Numbered from the stretch's first letter, positions 8,866 through 19,404 are shown. The stretch: DNA of 64,000 nt from Pseudomonadota bacterium (GCA_016201105.1 JACQDN010000030.1:1-64000), one strand, 5' to 3'. The notes: a model not told the origin generated them from the sequence alone. Program-made: numbers and translations.

Positions 8866-10337
8866 GTTCTTTTTGCTTTCCTTAGATCGACTTCAAGCCA
8901 TGGCGCCGGACTAATGCCTTTGCCGTTCTGCCGCATTTCAAAGTAAAGCCGGGGAATCTGGTTATTCCGCGGCAACGTGCCCAGTGGCTCCCCCGCCAGC
9001 AACCGATCGCCGGACCGAACGTCGATCCGCTCCAACCCCGCGAGGACAAGATCGTAACCGCCAGACATTTCCAAGATCAATACGCGGTCGGTCTTATGGT
9101 AAGGACCGGCGAAAAGAACGTGGGAGTCCGCGGGCGCCACCACGCGCGCGCCGGGGGTGCCCAGGAAGGTGATGCCGGGCGCCGACGCCCCGCCCACCCC
9201 GTCGAGCCCGCCTTTGACGAACTGTCCCGCCACGGGGCGCAATAAACTTCCGCGTTTGGGCGCTTGGTCCGGAGTTCCATTCGAGTCTTTGGCGGCCGCG
9301 ACAACCACCATGGTCTGGGCGGCGGGTACTTGGCCCGCGGCCCTGAGCGCGGCAACCCGCTTCATTAAAGTTTCGAGATCACCGGCCTCGGCGGCGATGC
9401 GGTCGAGCCCGGCCTGCATTTCGCCGTAAGTTCCAGCGGCGGATTGCGCCTCTTCTTCCTTGATCGCCAAAAGTTGATCGAGATCGCGGCGCGCCAACCT
9501 CAGCTGATCGGCGTTCTTGGCGCCTTCCGCCCGGCGCGCGATGAGCGCGGCGCGGGTGTCGCGCAAGGTGGCGAGCCGGCGCGAGAGTTCGGCCGCGGCG
9601 CCATAGACGCGCGGCAGCGAGGCGCCGAGCAGCATCGCGCCGCGCGCCGCGCCAAGCGCGTCGTCCGATTTGATGGCGATGACCGGCGGCATGTCGTGCT
9701 GCAATCTTTCGAGCACCGCGAGCAGTTTGGCAACTTGGGCGCGGTCGCGCTCAAAGCCCGCCGCGAGAGATTTTTCTTCGCCTGCGAGTCTTACGATGTC
9801 CGCATCGAGGCGGATCTTTTCGCCTTCCAGGAATTGCACGCGCGCGGCGGTAGCGATGAGGCGGCGTTTCAGCCGCGCGGTTTCGGCGGCGAGCGCGTCG
9901 CTTTTCTGTTTGGCGGCCGCGACTCCGGGCTTGGTTTCCTCGATCCTGGTTTTGAGGGAGTGGAATTGTTCTTCGGTGGAAGGAAGCTTGGCGGCCTGAT
10001 CGAGCGGAATGGCTTTGGTCATATCCACGACGATCGGCGGCGCGGGATGCGGCGTCTCGGCGACGGGCGGTTTGGGCTTGGCGGCGGTTTTGGTTTTTGC
10101 CGCCGGCAGCTTTGTGGATGCCGTGGTTGTGGCGTGCTTCTTCTTGTGCTTTAGCGCCGGTTTTTTGAGGACGATGATCGCGGGATCGGCCTGCGCGAGG
10201 TGCTTCGGCTTTGCGAAAGAAGGTTCAGACCACGCAAACGCCAGCGCGCAGAGCACCAGCACGCTTCCTGTCATCGCCATGCGAACCAAAGAAGAAATCG
10301 CCGCAGTCCTGTAAATGTGGGCGGGAGAGTAGAGCAT
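8862..10337 (-). CDS. Murein hydrolase activator EnvC-like protein (degenerate LytM domain)
   Basis: The 491-residue protein has an N-terminal signal region (ending EPSFA, about residue 42), a Lys/Ala-rich stretch, long coiled coils (about 110-330) and a C-terminal LytM/M23-fold domain (about 365-490). The usual zinc ligands are lost: the expected first His/Asp motif is replaced by GGASAPGITFLG, and the final HLHFE-type motif reads LYFEMR. This matches EnvC-type proteins, which activate amidases rather than cut peptidoglycan. Gene order gpmA-envC-ctpA is conserved in alphaproteobacteria. The start could also be the Met codons at 10280 or 10274, just before the hydrophobic core. Confidence 0.9.
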   Translation of the reverse strand: MLYSPAHIYRTAAISSLVRMAMTGSVLVLCALAFAWSEPSFAKPKHLAQADPAIIVLKKPALKHKKKHATTTASTKLPAAKTKTAAKPKPPVAETPHPAPPIVVDMTKAIPLDQAAKLPSTEEQFHSLKTRIEETKPGVAAAKQKSDALAAETARLKRRLIATAARVQFLEGEKIRLDADIVRLAGEEKSLAAGFERDRAQVAKLLAVLERLQHDMPPVIAIKSDDALGAARGAMLLGASLPRVYGAAAELSRRLATLRDTRAALIARRAEGAKNADQLRLARRDLDQLLAIKEEEAQSAAGTYGEMQAGLDRIAAEAGDLETLMKRVAALRAAGQVPAAQTMVVVAAAKDSNGTPDQAPKRGSLLRPVAGQFVKGGLDGVGGASAPGITFLGTPGARVVAPADSHVLFAGPYHKTDRVLILEMSGGYDLVLAGLERIDVRSGDRLLAGEPLGTLPRNNQIPRLYFEMRQNGKGISPAPWLEVDLRKAKRT

Positions 10338-10376
10338 TTCCGTCGATGGTTGAATCGGTGGAGAGAAAGAAAGAAG

Positions 10377-10592
10377 GATTCACGCGGAGACGCGGAGCCG
10401 CGGAGTTTCTCGAAGCTTCGCCAATTTAAAAGATTCGTCATGGCCGGCCCCCGTGCCGGCCACCCAGGAACACCCATGTTGATCGTTTCGCGTGAACCTA
10501 TTCGCATCGAGATCATGGGCGGCCGGGACAAGCCCGGCCATGACGGATGTTTGGACTGGTGAAGAACTAAGAACTCCGCGGCTCCGCGCGAG
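10377..10592. repeat. Nested composite repeat (family C arms around a family D palindrome)
   Basis: GATTCACGCGGAGACGCGGA near 10379 is mirrored by CCGCGGCTCCGCGCGAG near 10573, and between them lies the family D palindrome at 10437-10545. The whole region between envC and gpmA is thus a palindrome within a palindrome. Confidence 0.8.
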
Positions 10593-10594
10593 AC

Positions 10595-11416
10595 TTATTT
10601 TTTCTTCGTCTGGGATTTGACGGCGGCGATTTTGGCTTCGATTTCGGCCGCGTTGCCGATGTAGCGGGCTTCGGCGGATTTGAAGTCGGGGGTGAGGCGG
10701 TAGGCGCGCGGAACGCCGGTGGGGATGTTCACCGCCACAATTTCATCCTCGCTGAGGCCCTCGAGATGCTTGAGCAGGGCGCGCAACGAATTGCCGTGGG
10801 CGGCGATGACGAGGCGCTTGCCCTTCTTCAGTTCCGGCACGATGCGCGCGTTCCAATAGGGCAGCACGCGGGCGAGCACGTCCTTGAGGCTCTCGCCGCG
10901 GGGAAGTTCCGCCGGCGTCAGCCCCGCATAGCGCCGGTCGTGGCCGGGATAATCGGGGGAATCCAGATCCACCGGCGGCGGCGCCGTGGCGTAGGAGCGG
11001 CGCCATTCCAGCACCTGGGCTTCGCCGAATTTGGCGACCGCTTCGGCCTTGTTGTCGCCTTGCAGTTTGCCGTAGTGGCGTTCGTTGAGCCGCCAGTGGT
11101 TTTCCACCGGCAGCCACATCAGATCCATCTCTTCCAGCAGCAGCCACAGCGTCTTGATGGCGCGCGCCTGCACGGAGGTGAAGCAGGAATCGAAATCGAA
11201 GCCTTCGGCTTTGAGCACACGCCCCGCGTTGCGCGCCTCGCGCTCACCCTCCTCCGTCAGCCGCACATCGCGCCAGCCGGTGAAGAGATTCTTCTTGTTC
11301 CACTCGCTCTCGCCGTGGCGGACGAGAACGAGCTGGCAATCGCGAGGGTTCAAAGCGGGGGGCTCTTTAATCTCAGGTCGCAGGCGAAAATAGAAACGGT
11401 GCACGAGGGAGTCCAT
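10595..11416 (-). CDS. gpmA: 2,3-bisphosphoglycerate-dependent phosphoglycerate mutase
   Basis: The enzyme interconverts 3- and 2-phosphoglycerate in glycolysis. The catalytic phospho-His lies in LVRHGESEWN, followed by NLFTGW and the YGKLQG, EWRRSY and PRGESLKD motifs of the BPG-dependent family; the second His is in VIAAHGNSLRAL. The ATG at 11416 has a strong GGAGG upstream, but that sequence is part of a palindromic repeat. A TTG at 11353 preceded by AAAGAG would give a protein starting just before the family's usual N-terminus, about 252 residues, and may be the true start. It heads the cell-wall cluster on the minus strand. Confidence 0.92.
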   Translation of the reverse strand: MDSLVHRFYFRLRPEIKEPPALNPRDCQLVLVRHGESEWNKKNLFTGWRDVRLTEEGEREARNAGRVLKAEGFDFDSCFTSVQARAIKTLWLLLEEMDLMWLPVENHWRLNERHYGKLQGDNKAEAVAKFGEAQVLEWRRSYATAPPPVDLDSPDYPGHDRRYAGLTPAELPRGESLKDVLARVLPYWNARIVPELKKGKRLVIAAHGNSLRALLKHLEGLSEDEIVAVNIPTGVPRAYRLTPDFKSAEARYIGNAAEIEAKIAAVKSQTKKK

Positions 11417-11421
11417 GTGAC

Positions 11422-11570
11422 TCCACCTCCCCCTTGTGGGGAGGTCGGCGCTCGGCGCGAAGCGACGAGCCGCCGGGTGGGGGAAGTCGCTTGCACCGGT
11501 GCACTCACTGCCCCCACCCGCTGATGCTCGCTTCGCTCGCACAGCGACCTCCCCACAAGGGGGAGGTGGA
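11422..11570. repeat. Long inverted repeat, family E
   Basis: The 25-bp arms at 11422-11446 and 11546-11570 are perfect reverse complements (core CCTCCCCCTTGTGGGGAGG), separated by about 100 bases that include AGCGACGAG and CTCGCTTCGCTCGC tracts. It lies between divergent gpmA and flgI. Confidence 0.88.
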
Positions 11571-11661
11571 TTTGGCCGGGAAGATATTGCCGGGCGGGCG
11601 GATCTGAGTTTCTGAACGGCGTTTAACATATTGATTTTGCTGCTATTTTCTAAAACACCCC

Positions 11662-11678
11662 CCGGCACGGAACTGGCA
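11662..11678 (+). promoter_or_regulatory. Possible sigma-54 promoter of flgI
   Basis: CCGGCACGGAACTGGCA matches the -24 element (GGCACG) with correct spacing to a -12 GC. The -12 box is TGGC rather than TTGC. It ends 36 bases before the flgI start. Confidence 0.45.
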
Positions 11679-11714
11679 AGGAGCTTTCCCGGAAAAGTCT
11701 GTCGCAGAACGCTC

Positions 11715-12848
11715 ATGCTGAACCGCCGCTCTCTCACCTCCCGTCTCCTGGCCGCTTTCGCAGGCCTTCTCGTCGCCCTCTCGCCGCTGCAGGCCTTCGC
11801 CTTTTCGCGGGTGAAGGATCTCGTCGATGTGCAGGGCATTCGCGACAACATGCTGGTGGGCTACGGCCTGGTGGTCGGGCTCAACGGCACGGGCGACTCG
11901 CTTCGCAACGCGCCGTTCACGGAGCAGAGCCTGCAGACCATGCTGGAGCGCCTGGGCGTGAACACGCGCGGCGAGACCATGCAGACCAAGAACGTCGCCG
12001 CCGTGATGGTGACGGCCAATCTTCACGCCTTCGCCGGCCAAGGCACGCGCATTGACGTGACGGTGAGCGCGCTGGGCGATGCCAAAAGCCTGCAAGGCGG
12101 AACGTTGCTGGTGACGCCGCTGTTCGGCGCCGACAGCAACATCTACGCCCTCGCCCAAGGCCCCATCGCGGTCGGCGGATTCGTGGCGCAAGGCCAGGCC
12201 GCGACCGTGACGCGCGGCGTGCCGACGTCGGGGCGCATTTCCAACGGCGCCATCGTGGAGCGCGAGATTTCTTTCCAGCTTGCCGGCGCGGCGAGCCTCA
12301 AACTCTCTCTGCGCAATCCGGACCTGACGACGGCCACGCGCATCGCCGATGCCGTGAACCGCTATATCGGCCTCAACATCGCCGAGACCAGCGATCCATC
12401 GACCGTGCAGCTCGCGGTGCCCGCGACCTATCCCAAAGGCGTCATCGGACTTTTGAGCGACGTCGAGCAACTGAACGTCGATCCCGATCTGCCGGCGAAA
12501 GTGATCATCGACGAACAGTCCGGCGTGATCGTGATGGGCGCGGACGTGCACATCTCCACCGTCGCCATCGCGCAAGGCAATCTCACCATCCGCGTCAGCG
12601 AGACGCCGCAAGTGAGCCAGCCGACCGCGTTCTCGCAGACCGGCACGACGCAAACCGTGCAGCGCACGCAGATCCAGATCGACGACGGCAAAGGCAACAA
12701 GATGGCCGTGCTGAACGACGGCGTCAGCTTGCAGAAGCTGGTGGACGGCTTGAACGCGCTCGGCGTCGGCCCGCGCGACATCATCTCCATCCTGCAGGCG
12801 ATCAAGGCGGCCGGCGCGTTGCAGGCCGACATCGAGGTGATCGGATGA
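11715..12848 (+). CDS. flgI: Flagellar P-ring protein
   Basis: FlgI forms the ring around the flagellar rod in the peptidoglycan layer. The 377-residue protein has a clear signal peptide (MLNRRSLTSRLL to QAFA), then the family hallmark FSRVKDLVDVQGIRDNMLVG and GYGLVVGLNGTGD. Other signatures are KNVAAVMVTA, GGTLLVTPLFGAD, the PTSGRISNGAIVER segment, and a C-terminus with LNALGVGPRDIISILQAIKAAGALQADIEVI. The start at 11715 was preferred because it begins the signal peptide; an upstream in-frame ATG at 11631 would prepend an unrelated stretch. The stop overlaps the next gene by 4 bases. Confidence 0.96.
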   Translation: MLNRRSLTSRLLAAFAGLLVALSPLQAFAFSRVKDLVDVQGIRDNMLVGYGLVVGLNGTGDSLRNAPFTEQSLQTMLERLGVNTRGETMQTKNVAAVMVTANLHAFAGQGTRIDVTVSALGDAKSLQGGTLLVTPLFGADSNIYALAQGPIAVGGFVAQGQAATVTRGVPTSGRISNGAIVEREISFQLAGAASLKLSLRNPDLTTATRIADAVNRYIGLNIAETSDPSTVQLAVPATYPKGVIGLLSDVEQLNVDPDLPAKVIIDEQSGVIVMGADVHISTVAIAQGNLTIRVSETPQVSQPTAFSQTGTTQTVQRTQIQIDDGKGNKMAVLNDGVSLQKLVDGLNALGVGPRDIISILQAIKAAGALQADIEVIG

Positions 12849-13336
12849 GTTCGCCGCTCAGCATCTCGAATGAGGTTTCGCAGGCGATGATGCTGGCGCA
12901 ATCGGCGCCAATAAATCTCCAAGCGAAGACGCCGGGGATTGCCGTGAACGAAGCCTCGGCGCGCAAAGCCGCGACCGAATTCGAAGGCGTGCTGGTCTCC
13001 CAGATGATGGGCCAGATGTTCGAAGGCATTTCCACCGACGGCCCGTTCGGCGGCGGCGAGGGCGAGCAGATGTTCCGCTCGCTGATGCTGGACGAATACG
13101 GCAAGCAGGTCGCCAAGCGCGGCGGCATCGGACTTGCCGATTCCATCGTGAAATCGCTGCTGAGCCATCAGGAAGCCAAAGCGGATGCCCTGGCGCGCGC
13201 GAATGCGAAGAACGATGCCAGCGCGGCTGTGCCGGTCGATACCAATTCAGACACGAAAGCGAATACGAAGACCGATGCGAAGTTCTTCACGAAGAAGAAC
13301 GTCGTTCTGAAACCGCTCAAGGGCCTCGCGGCATGA
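12845..13336 (+). CDS. Rod-binding protein (FlgJ N-terminal domain type)
   Basis: This 163-residue protein corresponds to the rod-binding half of FlgJ and lacks the muramidase half found in gammaproteobacteria, as is usual in alphaproteobacteria. The signature runs KAATEFEGVLVSQMMGQMF, then GGGEGEQMFRSLMLDEYGK and GGIGLADSIV (about residues 40-105). The C-terminal third is low complexity, rich in Ala, Asp, Lys and Thr. It probably caps the growing rod in the periplasm. ATGA overlaps at both ends show translational coupling with flgI and the next gene. Confidence 0.9.
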   Translation: MSSPLSISNEVSQAMMLAQSAPINLQAKTPGIAVNEASARKAATEFEGVLVSQMMGQMFEGISTDGPFGGGEGEQMFRSLMLDEYGKQVAKRGGIGLADSIVKSLLSHQEAKADALARANAKNDASAAVPVDTNSDTKANTKTDAKFFTKKNVVLKPLKGLAA

Positions 13337-13755
13337 ATCCCGAAGCGCAGCAGAAGGCCGAACGGGTCATTTCGCTGGGCGACCGCTTAAGCGATGCGCT
13401 GGACGCCGACGTGGCGGCGCTGGAAAGCGGGCGCGCGCGCGACATGCGCATGATGGATCCCGAAGTGCAGCAGCTCTCATTGCTCTACGGCCGCGAAGCC
13501 AAAGGCATGGAGATGAGCGCCAAAGCGATCACGCCCGTGCAACGCGCCAGACTCTCGCAATCCACCAAACGCCTGCACGACATTCTCGGACGCCACGCCC
13601 GCATGGTGGCGCGCATGAGCCGCGCCAGCGAAGGCATGATCAGGGCCGTGGCCGAAGAAGTAGAACGCCGCCGCGCGACGACGCGGACGTATGGGCGGAC
13701 GCCTGCGCCGGCAGCGCGTAAGCCGGGTGCGATGCTTTATAATAGCGTGGTGTGA
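13333..13755 (+). CDS. FlgN/FlbY-like flagellar assembly protein
   Basis: This 140-residue, mostly alpha-helical protein overlaps the FlgJ-like gene by 4 bases. Two long amphipathic helices (about 1-55 and 65-115) and no membrane segment fit a cytoplasmic secretion chaperone of the FlgN type. The position after flgI and the rod-binding gene recalls flbY in Caulobacter (from memory; I could not align it). The C-terminal 25 residues, rich in Arg, Pro and Ala, look unstructured. Family assignment rests mainly on context and helical character. Confidence 0.65.
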   Translation: MNPEAQQKAERVISLGDRLSDALDADVAALESGRARDMRMMDPEVQQLSLLYGREAKGMEMSAKAITPVQRARLSQSTKRLHDILGRHARMVARMSRASEGMIRAVAEEVERRRATTRTYGRTPAPAARKPGAMLYNSVV

Positions 13756-13983
13756 CGAAAGACCTTCGTTTACGAGTTGAACCTTCGATATCTATTATTT
13801 GTTTGCCTCGCCGGCAACGTTTTGCACTTGGACCAGCGATCCCTCAGCCAATCGATCTAGAAAAGCTGTTCGGCAATTTGCCGCCGCAGGTGACTATCAC
13901 GCGACTATATATTATTGCTCGTCTAAGTTGATTGCTAGCAAAAAGTGTTGGACTACTAGGGGCATCGTTGGGCAAGTACGGCG

Positions 13984-16900
13984 ATGGATAGTAATCAGCT
14001 CCTAGAATTATTGAAGCAGAAGGTTGAAAACCTCCGCCCAAAGCTTCTTGACTTGAGTCGACGTAACCCTCTGGTGGCGACAAAGCTGAGCCCGAGGTCC
14101 AATTCACACATTCGCGTTGTCGATGAACTCCCCGATATCCTCTTCTTCAAGCTCGGCAACGGCCAAGCGATGCGGCTCGTACCTCTGCCCGAAATTGATG
14201 AGGATCCAAAGGATGAGGAAACTAGAGCGTTTCGAAATGCGCTGGCCAACGCGCGAATAACCGACCAAATCTATATCGCTGAGTTGGAAGCCGTTGAACG
14301 GGACGCAGAAGACTACCTCGATCGGACGCGCACAATCGAAAGAACGCTCAAGGATAGGGTCAGAGCGGAACTCGGCTTGCCGGAACGATCAAAGCGCGCC
14401 GAGACCAATCTCATCCAGCATGCCAAGAACAACGGGATCACACCTTCTTATGACCTACCCGATCCGACAAGTGAACACGCGGACGGTAGGCATACCGACA
14501 ACGATATTCAGACGCTCCTTCTTCCAAAAGATCTCGAGCGCAAATTGAACAGTGTGACTTCGAAGTGCCGAACTTGGATTCAAGAAACCGGCATCAACGT
14601 GATGCATGTTGCATACGGATTTTTGGAGTGGTCCGAGCCCAATCAACCTGACACGTCATTCGCACCGCTCATACTTTCAGCCGCTCAAATTGAAAGACGT
14701 CGAACGCGCGAAGGAATGGAATTCTGAATCTCTGGCTCGGGCGATGAAGCTGAAGTCAACGCTGTACTCTCTGAAAAGCTGCGCTTGGAGTTTGGTATAG
14801 AGTTGCCGGCTTACGATGGCGCATCGGTCGAGGCTTATCTCAACCTAATTGCCAAAATCGCTCCCAAACAGATCACTTGGCGGGTGCGAAGACAGGTCGC
14901 CATTGGCGTTTTTCCATCCGCCCGAATGGCAATGTATCATGATTTGGATCCATCGTCGCCGACGTTTCCAGATAATGACATCATCAGTGCACTTCTAACT
15001 GGCTCGAACACAGAGACGTCCGCGCCATTCGCAGACGAATACGCCGTCGATGAACCCGAAATTGAGAAGAAAGTTCCATGCGTCGTAATGGATGCAGATT
15101 CGTCTCAGTTCAGCACATTGGTGGACATTGCGATGGGCAAAAATCTTGCGGTCGAGGGCCCTCCAGGAACTGGTAAATCGCAAACGATAGTAAACGCGAT
15201 TGCCGCTGCCCTCGCAGACAACAAAAAGGTACTGTTCGTTGCGGAGAAGTTGGCTGCACTGAATGTCGTTCGGTCGCGTTTGGAGGCAATTGGACTTGGA
15301 GAATTCCTTCTTCCACTCCAAGCAGAGAGATCAACACGCGAACAAGTAGTTGCTTCGGTGCGCGACCGGGTCGAAATGGGTAAGCCATCAGCAATTCGTG
15401 ACTATGACGTACAACTAGCCGAATACCGGCGCACAAGGTCGGAGCTCGCAGAATATATAGACCTGTTAAAACGGCCTTTCCGAAACAGCAATCTCACAAT
15501 CCATGCGATCCTCGGTAAGAGCATCGCTACCAATTCGCAGCTGGATGGGGTTCCCGTCGGCGTTTTGGAACAATGCGATATCCCTTCCGGTTACCTGAAT
15601 TCTGTTGGACTTGCGCGTCTCCGAGTAGCAGCGTCGACAATCCAAAAGGCATTCAGCGCAACTTTGGAAGTGTCAGATAGCTGGAAAACTACCCAACTCA
15701 TTCATGCGGACCGGTTCACGGTGGAAGAGGCATGCGCTGCGGCACTCAAGGCATCGAAGGCTTTCCAATTGCTGTCCGAGACACGTGCTGATTTGCCGAA
15801 ATTTGGAGTAAGGGCACAATTTAACGAGAATGAATTGCAAGAGATATTGCAAATTCTGGAACGATTTCAATCGTTACCTAACTCTTTGACGTTGAATCTA
15901 TTGAGGTCTCTGTTGCGAGGGGAAAATGCCGAAAGTGCCTCAGCCTTCTTAAGGGAATGCCAAGCGTGCCAGAGCATAAGTGAAAATCTCGCTGGCGTCC
16001 TTTGCTACATCCAGGAAGCCGCACTTGAATCGCTGAAGAAAATCCAAATCATCTGCACAAACTTAGAGTTCGAACGTCTAGATCTCGTTGAGCTTGAAAA
16101 AATTTGTCGCGAGAAGAACGAAGCTCTAAATGCTACCCGCGTGCTAGTTGATCGGTTACGCCCACTTGTTCACGTGCGACCGGAAGCGGCAGACTGGAAG
16201 CTGTCGGACATCACAAAGGCGCGACAAGCAATCATCGACGCTGGGCGCGAGGCGCTAGTATGCAGAAATGCGTCGGCCACCGACCCCAGTTCCGTTCAAA
16301 TTCTCAGCAGATTGTGCAACGAAGGCTTCGAACTCAGAGCCGAAAAAGCTCGATTGGAAGTCAATGTTTCCTTGGCGGTTGATGTACCGCTTGACGTTCT
16401 GATCAGAAGTGCATCGACGCTTCGGTCTGCAGGGATGTTTGGCTTCATTTCTGCCAACTATAGGAGGGCGCGACGTGTCGCACGATCACTCCTGTTGTCG
16501 GGTAGGTACCACAGGAAGCATGCATTTCGCCTACTTGAGGAATTGATAAATTTTCGAAAAAGGGAACGCGAGTTTCTGCAGGATGCGAACGCGACTGTAA
16601 TGTTTGGGCAGCACTATCGTGGCTTAAACACTGAGTTTCAGTTGTTTGAACGCCTCGCCGGATTTCTTGAAGCATCCTACACAGATTTTCCACAGCCTGA
16701 CCAACGTCGAGTAAGAAGTTTTTTGCAGACCGCGGAGTTCGAAGAACTTGAGCTCCTTCCGGAGTTGCCACTTGCGACATTAGCGCCTTGCTTCAGCGAG
16801 TTGCGCATGGATGCTGTGGCGCGCCAACGAAATCTTGAGGAAATCGAACATGGAGTATCTGCGCTCAAGCCATGCCTGACAGTATTTCGAGACCCGGCTG

Positions 16901-19404
16901 CGATTACTTCTCAGGAAATCGGAAATCTCTTGCTTCGAATGAAGAAGTTCTTTTCGCTTCGCGACTCGCTGACAGCGTCTATTGAGATTGCAGATCTGTT
17001 GGCCGAGCGCTTCAATGGGTGGCAGACTGAAGTGGAGGAATTGGACGCGGCCACTCAGTGGGCCATTGCGGCACGTCCTCACGCAGAGGAAGTCTCGCGA
17101 GTTCTGCAACTGGCTGAAGTCGAAGCCGCGCTTTCCCAGATACGCAGAGTAATCGATGCGTCCGAACGCGCTACTCGAACGCTCGCGGAGCTGTGTAAGA
17201 AGGCGAAAATAGATCCAAATCACTTTCTGTCCGAGCGTAGCGATGATGGTATCTCAAAAACTCTAGAGCTAGCGTCACGGGATCCAGAGGGTCTCTATAT
17301 TCACGCAGCGTTAGCGACAGCAACGTCTGATCTTCGGCCCACAGGCGGAATGCCTCTGGTGAACTACCACCTGGAAGTGGAAGGTTCTCTCGATGGGCTC
17401 GAGGATCAGTTTGAAGCACTTGCTGTTCGGAAGCTTGCAAAAGCCCTTTATGCAGAGCACGGCGCGAAGTTGTCTAAGTTTCCTGGAAGCCGGTTGAATG
17501 CGCTCCGCTCAATGCTTGCCAAGCAAGACAAGGCGATCATTCGCCTGTCGCGCACTCAGCTCCGTTTCAAAGTTCACGCCAGCGCGAAACCTCCGTATGG
17601 CAGCGGCATCGGAAGGAAATCGACTTGGACTGAGATGGCATTAATTGGCAACGAGATCAGCAAGCAGCAACGGTTCATCTCGGTTCGCGATCTGACTCAA
17701 CGTGCTGGCAGCGCTCTACTTGAACTCAAGCCTTGCTGGATGATGTCACCTCTAGCCGTCACGCAGTACGTTCCCCAAGGCTCGCTTGAATTTGATCTTT
17801 GCATTATCGACGAAGCATCCCAAATGCCCCCGGAAGCCGCTATTGGTGCCCTAATGCGGTGCAAGCAAGCTGTTGTCGTAGGCGATACCAATCAGCTGCC
17901 GCCGAGCAACTTCTTCAAGAAGCTAATTGAAGATGAGGAAGCTGACGAAGATGATACCGTGCTCAATGAATCAATTTTGGAGATGGCAAATGCTACATTT
18001 CGCCCCTCTCGTCGGTTGCGTTGGCACTACCGATCGCGCCACTCGGGATTGATCAAGTTCTCCAATCGTATCGTTTATGGAGACGACCTTATCGTCTTTC
18101 CGTCCGCAAATGAATCAATGAAGCGGATGGGTGTCGAATTTCGAACAGTTAAGGGACTATACAAGGCTGGGACAAACCCGACGGAGGCGCGCGTTATCGT
18201 TGAGGCCGCCTTGGAATTCATGCGAACCGACTCTGAGCGGTCGCTTGGCATCGTGACGCTGAACCAAAAGCAACGAGATCTTATCAGCGAGGAGTTTGAA
18301 TATGCCCTCTCCCGTGATCGTCGCGCTCAGGAATATATCGAGACATGGAAGATCAGGAATGATGGTCTAGAAGAGTTCTTCATCAAAAATCTTGAGAATG
18401 TTCAGGGTGATGAGCGGGACGTGATGTTCATAGGGACAGTGTACGGCCCCGAAACAAATGGAGGCAGGGTCGCGCAGCGTTTTGGTCCAATCAATGGACT
18501 CGCGGGTAAGCGTCGCTTGAACGTTTTGTTTTCGCGCGCGAAGGAGAAAATTGTAACATTTTCTTCAATGACGGCGGCAGACGTCGTCGCGGAGGAAAAC
18601 GGAAACGCCGGCGCACACATGCTCAAACGCTGGCTCGAGTACTGCGCCACGGGCACACTCGAAGGTGGCCTAGCTACAAACCGTGAGCCAGATTCGGATT
18701 TCGAAATATTCGTTGCGAACCAGATCAAGGCGATAGGTTGCGAGCCCGTATGTCAGGTTGGTGTTGCGGGATATTTTATTGATATTGGAGTTCGTCACCC
18801 TGATTGGGTTCACGGTTTCGTGTTGGGTGTGGAATGCGATGGTGCCAGCTATCATTCAGCCAAATCTGCACGCGATCGAGATCGGTTACGACAGGAAGTT
18901 CTCGAAGAACTTGGTTGGCGCCTCCATCGCATTTGGTCTACCGATTGGTTCAATAATCCCAAACGCGAAGCGGAGCGGCTCCGTACCGTAATTGCATCAC
19001 GATTAGAGGAACTTAAAACCCGAGAGGCGGAATTCTCGCGGGAAATGATTCATCCTCAACCTACTGCGGTACCGCCGCTCGACGACTCACAGATATCTGT
19101 TGCTGCGGTTTCAGATGGCGTGGGATCAGCACAAAGGCGCACCACCGCTACCGGGATGCACAAAAATGATCGTGGTGTCTCAGCTGGGGATACGGTTCGT
19201 GTGCGATACTTGTCAGGTGATCAAAGAATTCTTCAGGTGAAGATTAGCGACGATAGGAGCGACCCGAATCAGGGAGTGATATATTCAGAAACGCCCCTCG
19301 CAAAGGCTCTAATTGGTGCAGAAGTGGGGGATGAAGTCGAAGTTCTTGTGGGAAGTTACGTACGACCTGCCGTGGTGGAGAGCATCGTTAAACCCGACAG
19401 CTAG
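13984..19404 (+). pseudogene. Giant SF1 helicase-nuclease with GreA-like tail, interrupted by one in-frame TGA
   Basis: One frame runs for 1807 codons from ATG 13984 to TAG 19404, broken only by TGA at 14725-14727 (codon 248). Codons 1-247 resemble the DUF4011 region that precedes COG1112-type helicases (KLLDLSRRNPLV near the start, then PDTSFAPLIL). After the stop come Walker A GPPGTGKS (about codon 392), Walker B CIIDEASQMPPEA (about 1273), VVVGDTNQLPP, and the C-terminal motifs ENVQGDERD and RRLNVLFSRAKE. A PD-(D/E)xK-like nuclease of the MTES_1575 type follows (VECDGASYH about 1614, then RLRQEVLEELGWRLHRIW). The last 70 residues resemble the GreA/GreB C-terminal domain (GDTVRVRYL, PLAKALIGAEVGDEVEV). 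Base composition is lower in GC than the neighbours: line 15901-15960 counts 31 G+C of 60. It may be a recent pseudogene, two polypeptides (restart near TTG 14785), or recoded. Confidence 0.8.

Noticed and set aside
11422-11570. Possible insertion sequence with 25-bp inverted ends
   Set aside because: Only about 150 bp, no transposase; better explained as a member of the palindromic repeat families.
13984-14780. Frameshift between two helicase fragments
   Set aside because: Both fragments are in the same frame; the break is one TGA codon, not a shift.
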